Below are positions 1-6,066 of a stretch of 6,219 nucleotides of DNA, one piece after another. Source of the stretch: Tannerella sp. (GTDB lineage Bacteria > Bacteroidota > Bacteroidia > Bacteroidales > Tannerellaceae); NCBI GenBank assembly GCA_031262895.1, contig JAISGW010000101.1:1-6219 (forward strand), read 5' to 3'. A model generated the notes under the pieces. The model saw only the letters and a program-made list of their open reading frames with translations, was not told the DNA's origin and ran no database searches. The position numbers were made by a program, and so were the translations under genes. Position 1 is the stretch's first letter. Each line of letters opens with the position of its first letter.

Positions 1-159
1 CATCCAGGCCGCATAGGTGTCGGCGGATTCTACATAGGCGCCCCGTACCAAGGCCGAAAGCCTGTCCACCGTATCGTTGCCGGTCAATTTCAATGGGGCA
101 AAGGCCTGCCCTATCTCGGGCGCCTGCCAGACGTCTTCAATTTGTATCAGCTTTTCCAT
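1..159 (-). CDS. Unrecognised protein, N-terminal 53 residues only (runs off left edge)
   Basis: An open frame begins at an ATG at 159-157 and continues to the window edge without a stop, giving 53 residues that begin MEKLIQIEDVWQAPEIGQAF and end in TYAAWM. There is no signal peptide or membrane segment in this part, so the product is probably cytoplasmic. The second half (about residues 30-53) looks helical. I do not recognise the family and assign no function. The start is chosen because it is the first ATG after a good Bacteroidota -7 box (178-185). The other nearby ATG, at 170-168, is in another frame and meets a stop after seven codons. No Shine-Dalgarno sequence is evident, which is common in this phylum. 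The gene is separated from tamB by 222 bases and has its own upstream repeat array, so it is probably a separate transcription unit. It is real coding sequence with good but not absolute confidence. Confidence 0.72.
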   Translation of the reverse strand, partial: MEKLIQIEDVWQAPEIGQAFAPLKLTGNDTVDRLSALVRGAYVESADTYAAWM

Positions 160-177
160 TTCCAATTCATTTTGTGG

Positions 178-185
178 CAAAGATA
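178..185 (-). promoter_or_regulatory. Bacteroidota-type -7 promoter box (TATCTTTG) for the gene at 159-1
   Basis: Read on the minus strand, 185-178 is TATCTTTG, an exact match to the Bacteroidota primary sigma factor -7 consensus TAnnTTTG. It lies 18 bases upstream of the ATG at 159, so transcription would start near 170-173 and leave a leader of only about a dozen bases. No good TTTG -33 box is present at the usual distance (around 204-210 the minus strand reads CAATTCA). The promoter may therefore be weak or need an activator. The position that a -33 box would occupy falls inside the first inverted repeat of the array (194-221). Confidence 0.6.
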
Positions 186-193
186 GGATGAAA

Positions 194-221
194 ATCCACA
201 TCTTGAATTGGGAAAGTGGAT
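194..221. promoter_or_regulatory. Promoter-proximal inverted repeat, candidate operator 1
   Basis: ATCCAC (194-199) and GTGGAT (216-221) form a perfect 6-base inverted repeat with 16 bases between the arms. The arm centres are 22 bases apart, about two helical turns, which suits a dimeric DNA-binding protein. The element begins 8 bases upstream of the -7 box and covers the -33 region of the promoter for the gene at 159-1. Binding here would be expected to affect polymerase access. The role is inferred from position and symmetry, and no regulator is visible in the window. Confidence 0.5.
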
Positions 222-235
222 AAACGAGGTCATAA

Positions 236-263
236 ATCCACATATTAAATTGGAAACGTGGAT
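236..263. promoter_or_regulatory. Promoter-distal inverted repeat, candidate operator 2
   Basis: ATCCAC (236-241) and GTGGAT (258-263) repeat the symmetry of the proximal site with the same 16-base spacing, displaced by exactly 42 bases. The arms are fully conserved while the interior differs at four positions from unit 1, as expected if the arms are the recognised part. A lone left arm of a third site lies at 278-283. Two same-face sites would allow cooperative binding. This is inference from the pattern alone. Confidence 0.45.
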
Positions 264-358
264 AAATGAGGCCATAAATCCACATATTGAAGTCAGACTG
301 GTTTCACCCCGCCTTTGCGCCCCAGCCCAAAGCCCACGCGGTACAGGTCGGGCATATT

Positions 359-388
359 GATGCGCCCGCATCAAATAGCGTTTATTTG
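359..388 (-). terminator. Two adjoining short hairpins at the tamB stop codon, possible weak terminator
   Basis: CAAATA (372-377) pairs with TATTTG (383-388) across a 5-base loop and includes the tamB stop codon. Directly after it in the transcript, GATGCG (359-364) pairs with CGCATC (367-372) across 2 bases. The two stems share base 372, so they would compete or stack. No run of U follows on the minus strand, so this does not meet the usual form of an intrinsic terminator. It could instead protect the 3' end of the operon transcript. Low confidence. Confidence 0.25.
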
Positions 389-3300
389 AACAGTTCCCAG
401 AAGTGGAGCATCTTGCGGCGGATGACAAAGCCGAGGCCCGTTTCGGTGACCTCGCCGTCGAGTATGCTCTGGTAGTTCTTGTCGTGGAAAAGACGCAGGT
501 AACCGGTGCCGGCCTTGTTCAGGCGCCATTCTAAAGAGGCGTTGTCGATGAAGGATTCGTTTTGCTTGACGTTACCGGAAGAGACCTTCCCGCCGATGAG
601 CAGGCGGAGGCGGTCGTTGTAGAAACGTTTGGCCAGGCGGAAGGAATAGTCGGTGCGCTGTCCGCCGCCCGCTTCGGCGCTTTGCTGGTAGGTGTTCAGG
701 CCAAAGGAGATGTCGAAGCCTTTGAGGGCGTCGCCGGTCACGTTGTTGATTTCGTTTTGCAGGAAGCCGGTCAGGGCACTTCCCATATCGAGGTTCAGCT
801 TGCCGGACCCGCCGGCCAGATAGAGGCCGGTGACCATCATGCCGACGGCTTGGGTGGAGCGGCCGTCGGCTCCCATGCGGTCGAGTTCGGCCTGCATGGC
901 GGCGTCTTCGGGGGCGGCGATGGTAAAGGCCAGCCCCATATCCTTCAGGCGCTTCTTGAGGTCTACGCCGACCTCAAAGTCGACCGGCCGCGGCGGCTCG
1001 CCCGATAGGCTCGCGGAAGCGCGCATCAGCTGGGTGGCGGCCAGGTTGAGCAGAGGGTTCATCGGGTCGCCGTCCCATTGGATATAGCTGCCGTCCTTGA
1101 TGGAAAATTCCTTCAGCGGGATGACCGGCAAGGCATATTTAAGACGGCCGCCGCTCAGCGTGTAGCGCCCGTTCAGCAGCATCTGCCCTTGACGGTTGTA
1201 TTGGAGGGAGAGGTCGCCGCCGCCTTCTACGGAGACGAAGCTGGAGCGGTCGGGCTTGAGGTCGGCCCGCAAGCGTACGATGGGGTCGATATGCAGCACC
1301 AGCAGCAGGTCGGTGCCTCCCAGGAGAAGTGCCGGGCGGCGGAGGCGTCTGAGCCGGCGACCTGCCGTATCGGCAAAAGAGGTGAAGCTGACTAAGCCTG
1401 ACAAGCGGTCTTCGGCGGCCAGCGGGGAATCCTGCATGACGTAAGTCAAGTTGGTAGAGCCTAAGAGGTCGAGCTTGCCACGGATGTTCAGCGCCGCGAG
1501 GGGGCCGCGCAGCCTGGCGTCGGCGTCGACCAGCAGTTTGCCGTAGGCGATGCTTTCCGCGCGGCGGTCGGCATCAAGCAGTTGAAGGTCTTTGCCCGAA
1601 GCGTGCAGGTCGGCGCGCGGGCGGGAAGGCCGCCTGAAATCGATAGTGCCATCTAATATCAGGGGATTCTTTCCTGCCGCAAAGATGCGGAAGCTGTCCA
1701 TGCGCAGGCGGTTGTCGGCCAGCAGCAGCTTCTTGTCGTCGAAACGGAAGCGCGTATCCAAGGCGGGGACAAAGGCCGAGGCCGTATCCAAGCGGAAGAA
1801 ACCCGCTATCTTCGGCTGTGCGGCCGTACCCGAGAGGGAAGCCTCGGCATCCAAGCGGCCTGCCAGGGCGGCCTGCTTCTGAGGGACAAAGGGATTGAAC
1901 AAAGCCAGCGGCAAGGAATCGACAGAAAGGCTGCCTTCCAAGCCGCCCTTTTGCGCGTCATACAAGGCCGTGGCCGAAGCCGCCTCTACGTGGTTCTGGT
2001 AGAAGTGCAGGTCTACCTGATGCTGGTGTTCCCCAACGGGGAGATAGACGGCGTTCAGCGTCAAGTCGCCCACCAAGCTCTTTACATAGCTCAGGCTGTC
2101 TATGTGGGCGTCGGCCGCCAGCAGGAAAGATTGCGCGGAGGGCGCGTATTGCAGGTCCAGGCCCAAGGAGCCGCCGAAATCCAGGTCACCGCCCAAACCG
2201 TCGGAAAGGGCCTTCATGGAGAGGTGTGCCAGCTCGGCATGCAGCTCCGGGTAAATGCTGTCCGCCCCCATTTGCGAGCGGAGGGTAAGCGAGGCGTCCT
2301 TCTCGCCCGAGAAACGCAGGTCGGCCTCCACGTCCTTGGCGCCGTATATGCGCAGGTAATTGTCGGGGTTCAGGCGGAAAGGCTGGAAGGCGATGACGGG
2401 CGTATCGGGAAAGAAGTGCACTTCTACGCCCTCGGGCGCATCGGCGAGGCGGAAGCCCAAGTCTAAACCGACTTGCCCTTCCTGATTGAGGTAGGAGAAG
2501 TGCGCGTCGGCATAGCGGTAAGACAGGCAGCCCGTCGCCGAGGCGATGAAAGCCGTCTGACGCCGATAAGGGCGTTTGATGATCTCCGCCAGATAGGAAA
2601 GGCCGTCGGCTTCGGGGCGTATGCTGGCGCGTATCGTGTCGATGCGCAAGGTATCCTTGTAAAAATTAAACAGGCCGGCGTCCAAACGGAGGCCCTCGGC
2701 CGGAGAGGTGGAAGCGTCGAGTGCGAAGCGTTCGTAATCGAAGCCCTTCCGCAGCAGCAAGTCGTAAAGGGGATTGTCCTGCGCCGCCGCGAAATGCAGT
2801 TTAGCTTCCGGCAGCAGGGGGCGCAAGGCATTCAGGTTGAGCGAGGCGCCCTTGGCTAACTGGCGGTTCGCTTCCTCGGAAAAACGGCCAAGGCGCTCTT
2901 CCAATGCGACCGGGCCGGCATTGCCGGTCAGGGTGAAACCCAAATCGCCCGCATGTAAGGAGAGGCGGGTCGTATCAGCACCGCTTTGCGCATGGAGCAC
3001 TAAGGTCTTGGGATGGATAGCTTCCCCGGCGATGTTCAGCTCCCAATTGCCGAGGGTAAGGTCCAAGAGGTTATTCTCGCCCAAGTCGCTTTTCAGCTCT
3101 AAGAACGACTGGAAGGAAGTGGTCAAGGTGTCGCTGCTCAAATGGAGCGCCAGCAAATCCAGATGGTTCACATTACCGCTCATCATCCCATCAAGGCGAT
3201 GCCGTTGCAGGCTTCCGCTGAAGTCGAAGTCCATCTTGGCGGCGGGCGTCAGGCTGCGAAAGCCGGCAGTCAAGTGGCCGCCCCGCAGGTTGGCGTTGAG

Positions 3301-4755
3301 TTGCAGGCTGTCGAGACCGGTGCTGCCGTAGCGCAAATGCCGGATGCGCCCACGCAGCCGTAGGACGGCAGAGTCGGCAAACAGGTCGTCGCCTCGTCCG
3401 GCGAGGCGTAAGTCGGCTGTCAGCAGCCGGAAAGAGTCGGCGGGCAGAAAGCGGGCGGGACAAAGGCTGTCGGCAAGCAAGCGCGCCGCATAAGTCTTAT
3501 CGGGTAAGGAGAATCGGCCGTCGGCCTTGAGCAAGGAAGCGCCGTCGCCGAGCAGCAAGTTGAGTTCGAGGCCTTGTTTGGCCCAATGCCCCGTTCCTTC
3601 CAGACGCAGGCCGGCCGGTATGCGGAAGGAGCCGAAATCTTTGGCAGAAAACGATTCCGCCTCCACACGGAGGGCGGCCGTCAACAATCGGGTTTTTAAG
3701 AGATGGGCGCCTTCACCGGAGAGCTTTATGGCAAAGACGCTGTCCTGTCGGGCGGAGAATTGCAGGCGGCGCAGTTTGTCCGGACTGCCGTCGGCTTCAG
3801 CTTCAAGCGACAAGGGGGCCTTGTCCGTCTTCAAAGACTCGGGCAAGTCGCCTATGCAAGCCAAGTCGGCCGAACCGAGCGAGGCGTTTAAGCGAAGCCC
3901 GAAGGCCGCTGTCGATTGGCCGGTTAAAAGTCCGCGGGCAAGATTACCCTCTACGGAAAGGTGGCTGTGCGGGGTATTCAAGCGCAGCGTCTGGATACGG
4001 AAGGCCGCGCTGTCGGCCGAAGCCTCGCCCCGGAGGGAGTCGATACGCAGGCCGCAACGCTCGGCCAGCCTCAGGTCGCGGAGAAGCAGGTGCATCCGTT
4101 CGGGGGCGTAAACGAGGGAATCGAAGGCAAGGGAAAGGTCGTTCAAATGGAGATGCGCCGGGTCGAGGTGAGGAGATGGCCGTCCCTTACCCATGTCAAA
4201 GGCCAATTCCCCTTCGCTTAAACGGAGGGAATCCAAAACGTAAGCCTCTTTTGCCAAATCGAAATTTCCCTTGCCGGCGCGTAAACCTTTGACGAAGGCC
4301 TGCAAGGAGAGGCTGTCGGAAGGCATCTGCAAGGATAGGCGGAGGCTGTCTAAGGCGAAATCATCCAAGCGAATCGTCCATGACGGAAGCGCGGAGGAAG
4401 TGTCTTTGGCGGCTGTGTCAGGAGAAAGCGTCAGCCGCAAGTCGGCATCGGAGAGCCGCAGCTCCTGCACTTCGGCTTTCTTCTGCAGCAAAGGAAGCGG
4501 CCGGAGGCGTAGATGCAGTTCTCCCAAACGGAGGAGCGAATCAACCTGTAGGCCTTTTATGCTGAGGTCAAGGGGGAAGACGAGGCGTATATGCTCGGCT
4601 GAAATTTGCATCTTGGCAGCCTGCCCCGCCTGGCGCAAAGCGCGACGGAACACATAGTCGCCCACGGGCGGCACGTAAAGCAGAATCCCTGCCAGCAGCG
4701 TCAAAGCAAGCGGCAAAAGCAGGATGCCAAGGATGCGTTTCAGCCAGATTTTCAC
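382..4755 (-). CDS. tamB: TamB, translocation and assembly module inner-membrane protein (DUF490/TamB family)
   Basis: TamB proteins are anchored in the inner membrane by an N-terminal helix and cross the periplasm as a long beta-rich groove. They work with an Omp85-family outer-membrane partner (TamA, or TamL in Bacteroidota) in outer-membrane assembly or lipid transport. Here residues 8-28 form the single membrane helix after a basic start. Residues from about 50 to 1000 are repetitive AsmA-like beta sequence with many LDSLRL-type strands. Residues from about 1000 to 1457 are the TamB domain. Diagnostic blocks include GRYTLSGGRLKYALPVIPLK (1196-1215), the GDPMNP motif (1229-1234) and FLQNEINN (1331-1338). 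The ending in ELFK comes soon after the conserved GFVIRRK segment. At 1457 residues it is longer than E. coli TamB (1259) and normal for Bacteroidota. The GTG start is chosen because an in-frame stop lies only four codons upstream and the next methionine (residue 49) would remove the membrane anchor. It follows the peptidase gene by 12 bases, in the same operon. The outer-membrane partner is not in the window. Confidence 0.95.
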   Translation of the reverse strand: MKIWLKRILGILLLPLALTLLAGILLYVPPVGDYVFRRALRQAGQAAKMQISAEHIRLVFPLDLSIKGLQVDSLLRLGELHLRLRPLPLLQKKAEVQELRLSDADLRLTLSPDTAAKDTSSALPSWTIRLDDFALDSLRLSLQMPSDSLSLQAFVKGLRAGKGNFDLAKEAYVLDSLRLSEGELAFDMGKGRPSPHLDPAHLHLNDLSLAFDSLVYAPERMHLLLRDLRLAERCGLRIDSLRGEASADSAAFRIQTLRLNTPHSHLSVEGNLARGLLTGQSTAAFGLRLNASLGSADLACIGDLPESLKTDKAPLSLEAEADGSPDKLRRLQFSARQDSVFAIKLSGEGAHLLKTRLLTAALRVEAESFSAKDFGSFRIPAGLRLEGTGHWAKQGLELNLLLGDGASLLKADGRFSLPDKTYAARLLADSLCPARFLPADSFRLLTADLRLAGRGDDLFADSAVLRLRGRIRHLRYGSTGLDSLQLNANLRGGHLTAGFRSLTPAAKMDFDFSGSLQRHRLDGMMSGNVNHLDLLALHLSSDTLTTSFQSFLELKSDLGENNLLDLTLGNWELNIAGEAIHPKTLVLHAQSGADTTRLSLHAGDLGFTLTGNAGPVALEERLGRFSEEANRQLAKGASLNLNALRPLLPEAKLHFAAAQDNPLYDLLLRKGFDYERFALDASTSPAEGLRLDAGLFNFYKDTLRIDTIRASIRPEADGLSYLAEIIKRPYRRQTAFIASATGCLSYRYADAHFSYLNQEGQVGLDLGFRLADAPEGVEVHFFPDTPVIAFQPFRLNPDNYLRIYGAKDVEADLRFSGEKDASLTLRSQMGADSIYPELHAELAHLSMKALSDGLGGDLDFGGSLGLDLQYAPSAQSFLLAADAHIDSLSYVKSLVGDLTLNAVYLPVGEHQHQVDLHFYQNHVEAASATALYDAQKGGLEGSLSVDSLPLALFNPFVPQKQAALAGRLDAEASLSGTAAQPKIAGFFRLDTASAFVPALDTRFRFDDKKLLLADNRLRMDSFRIFAAGKNPLILDGTIDFRRPSRPRADLHASGKDLQLLDADRRAESIAYGKLLVDADARLRGPLAALNIRGKLDLLGSTNLTYVMQDSPLAAEDRLSGLVSFTSFADTAGRRLRRLRRPALLLGGTDLLLVLHIDPIVRLRADLKPDRSSFVSVEGGGDLSLQYNRQGQMLLNGRYTLSGGRLKYALPVIPLKEFSIKDGSYIQWDGDPMNPLLNLAATQLMRASASLSGEPPRPVDFEVGVDLKKRLKDMGLAFTIAAPEDAAMQAELDRMGADGRSTQAVGMMVTGLYLAGGSGKLNLDMGSALTGFLQNEINNVTGDALKGFDISFGLNTYQQSAEAGGGQRTDYSFRLAKRFYNDRLRLLIGGKVSSGNVKQNESFIDNASLEWRLNKAGTGYLRLFHDKNYQSILDGEVTETGLGFVIRRKMLHFWELFK

Positions 4756-4763
4756 CTCATAAG

Positions 4764-4769
4764 CCTTCT
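4764..4769 (-). promoter_or_regulatory. Ribosome-binding site deciding the tamB GTG start
   Basis: On the minus strand 4769-4764 reads AGAAGG, a near match to the Shine-Dalgarno consensus, with 8 bases before the GTG at 4755. It overlaps the TAG stop of the upstream peptidase gene (4770-4768), so termination and re-initiation are physically coupled. A nearby ATG (4760-4758) is in another frame and stops after two codons, so it is not the start. Confidence 0.55.
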
Positions 4770-6057
4770 ACTCTTCAAGCCACTGATGGAGCAAATCCAT
4801 AATCTGTTTCTTCATGTTGTCCGGCATGTTGCTGATGCGTGAGCGGTGGCTGCCGTTGGGCTGGAAGAAGAAATGTTCGTTTTTCTTTCCCTTGAAGATG
4901 GGCGCGTGCACGGAACTCCAGGGGTCGTTGGCGCCGTAGATGAAAATCATCTTCGGGTCGTTGTCCTTCAAGTAATTGTAAATCTTGTGGTAGAGGGCAG
5001 GGTCGAAGGTGACCGGGCGGGCGCTTTCGGGCACCATGATGCGGTTCAGGTAGCCTTCGGCGGTCTTTATCGTGAGATATTTCCGAAACGGTTTGGTGTC
5101 GTAGCCGTAATAGCCCAACTCGCGGGCGGCCTGTACGTAGAAGGAGGAATTGGGTTGGTCAAGCGCCCAGTAATCCGGCCCGCTCACCTTCACCAAATAA
5201 TCGAAGAGGCTGCGGTCGTCGCTGTTCTTGGTATTGGGGATGCTCTCCACGGGGGTACCCCATTGCCAGAAGGCGAAAGAAAATTCCAAGGTGCAATAAT
5301 CCAGCACTTCGGGCAAGGATATGGAGAACTTGTAGCCTTTCTCGTCGCAGAAGGTCTTCAGCAGAGGCAACATCTTGGCTTTACGCTTGAGCACTTCCAT
5401 TTGGAAAGCCTTGACTTTTGCGCGCCCGGCTTTCGTTCCCGTCTTATGCTCAATGAAGGGCTGGTGGCGTCCGTCTTCCACGCCCCGGCAAAGCGGTCCC
5501 ACGTAGGGGACGGAAAAGTCCACGTCGTTCGGATAATAAGCCCGGTAAAGCATGGTGGTCTGCCCGCCTTTGCTGATGCCCGAGGAAATCCATTTCCCGT
5601 GGTAAATACTTTTGAAATCCATGGTGACATGATGCAAGTCGCCCGCCCCGTTGGCGGCCGTCAGATATTGCCAGTCCAAGGGGGATGGTGTGGATTCAAG
5701 GAAATAGCGATGCTCCACAAAGACGACGTTCGCGTCCAGCAGCTTCGACAGTTCGTCCTGATAGGAGGGGCGCAAGGCATAGTCGCCCCCGTAGCCTTCG
5801 GTGACGAGGACAGTCGGCCGGTCGTAACCCACATGGCAGACGATGACCCGCTGCGTGAAACTGCCCTTTTCCGGATGTTGATGGTCTAAAGGCTGAGTGA
5901 TGCGCACTAAATATTTTTCGGCATAATGGTCGGACTTCAGCGCCTCAATGCGACTCAGGTCTTTTATTTGTTCCAGTTTCTCCTTCAAGCCGGAGTCGGC
6001 AAAAGCTTGTACGGAGACAAGCAACGAGATGAGTAAGGATAAAAAGATACGTGACAT
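4768..6057 (-). CDS. Secreted serine peptidase of the S37 (PS-10) family, tripeptidyl-aminopeptidase-like
   Basis: This is a complete 429-residue alpha/beta-hydrolase peptidase. Residues 1-20 are a signal peptide with a hydrophobic core and cleavage expected after AFA (18-20), so the enzyme acts in the periplasm or outside the cell. The catalytic Ser162 sits in GISKGGQT (160-167). Asp378 lies in YGANDPW and His404 in NGSHRSR, in the order and spacing of the Ser-Asp-His triad. FVEHRYF (113-119) is the segment shared by the S28 and S37 peptidases, which release short peptides or proline-containing ends from polypeptide N- or C-termini. The lead-in TQPLDHQHP (54-62) is also typical. I prefer S37 to S28 because of the length and the GxSKGG form of the nucleophile motif. 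The exact specificity cannot be read from sequence. The ATG at 6057 is the natural start given the signal peptide. It follows the deacetylase gene by 9 bases and precedes tamB by 12 bases. No Shine-Dalgarno sequence is seen, only an A-rich leader. Confidence 0.9.
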   Translation of the reverse strand: MSRIFLSLLISLLVSVQAFADSGLKEKLEQIKDLSRIEALKSDHYAEKYLVRITQPLDHQHPEKGSFTQRVIVCHVGYDRPTVLVTEGYGGDYALRPSYQDELSKLLDANVVFVEHRYFLESTPSPLDWQYLTAANGAGDLHHVTMDFKSIYHGKWISSGISKGGQTTMLYRAYYPNDVDFSVPYVGPLCRGVEDGRHQPFIEHKTGTKAGRAKVKAFQMEVLKRKAKMLPLLKTFCDEKGYKFSISLPEVLDYCTLEFSFAFWQWGTPVESIPNTKNSDDRSLFDYLVKVSGPDYWALDQPNSSFYVQAARELGYYGYDTKPFRKYLTIKTAEGYLNRIMVPESARPVTFDPALYHKIYNYLKDNDPKMIFIYGANDPWSSVHAPIFKGKKNEHFFFQPNGSHRSRISNMPDNMKKQIMDLLHQWLEE

Positions 6058-6066
6058 ACTTTGGTT

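Larger units (their letters stand above)
192..291. repeat. 42-base tandem repeat array, two full units plus one partial
   Basis: Unit 1 is 192-233 and unit 2 is 234-275. Both are exactly 42 bases and match at 36 of 42 positions. A third, truncated copy at 276-291 matches both units at 15 of 16 bases and then diverges. Every unit begins AAATCCACAT, and the full units end in GAGGYCAT. The array is AT-rich compared with the genes on both sides. A period of 42 bases is close to four helical turns, so equivalent sites would face the same side of the DNA. Because 42 is divisible by 3, every reading frame across the array gives a 14-residue peptide repeat (for example ICGFM.SFIH on the minus strand). 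I take this as a by-product and not as evidence of a protein. The likely role is as protein-binding sites controlling the gene at 159-1. Confidence 0.85.
160..381. other. Intergenic region between tamB and the partial gene at the left edge
   Basis: These 222 bases have two parts with different character. The left part (about 160-291) is AT-rich and holds the short leader, the -7 box and the 42-base repeat array. The right part (about 292-381) is GC-rich like the genes and holds two short inverted repeats next to the tamB stop codon. I find no tRNA, riboswitch or convincing complete gene in it. The only open frame crossing it on the minus strand is made mostly of repeat translation and out-of-frame tamB sequence. 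Confidence 0.7.

Noticed and set aside
192..291. CRISPR array
   Set aside because: The units are contiguous near-identical 42-base repeats with no unique spacers, there are only 2.4 copies, and no cas genes are nearby.
192..291. Insertion sequence or transposon end
   Set aside because: No transposase gene, target-site duplication or long terminal inverted repeat is visible. A very small non-autonomous element cannot be excluded from one copy of the locus.
381..388. Plus-strand promoter at TTTATTTG
   Set aside because: It does not fit TAnnTTTG, no plus-strand gene follows, and it lies within the tamB 3' end, where a hairpin explains the sequence better.
147..428. Minus-strand 93-codon frame containing a 14-residue peptide repeat
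   Set aside because: Its first half is out-of-frame tamB and its second half is the translation of the 42-base DNA repeat, which repeats in any frame because 42 is divisible by 3. It also overlaps the start of the gene at 159-1. The DNA repeat explains the pattern.
287..475. Plus-strand 62-codon frame spanning the tamB 3' end
   Set aside because: It is short, antisense to the conserved TamB C-terminus over much of its length, and has no promoter or ribosome site on the plus strand.
562..4111. Several plus-strand open frames opposite tamB (for example 562-1008, 1951-2466, 2473-2859, 3527-4111)
   Set aside because: All are antisense to the continuous TamB frame, have biased compositions, overlap one another in different frames and match nothing I know.
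4846..5889. A 347-codon open frame on the plus strand opposite the S37 peptidase gene
   Set aside because: It lies wholly inside a confident gene with signal peptide and catalytic motifs on the other strand. Its translation is Val/Gly/His-rich with no recognisable domain. Long antisense frames are expected in GC-rich coding DNA.
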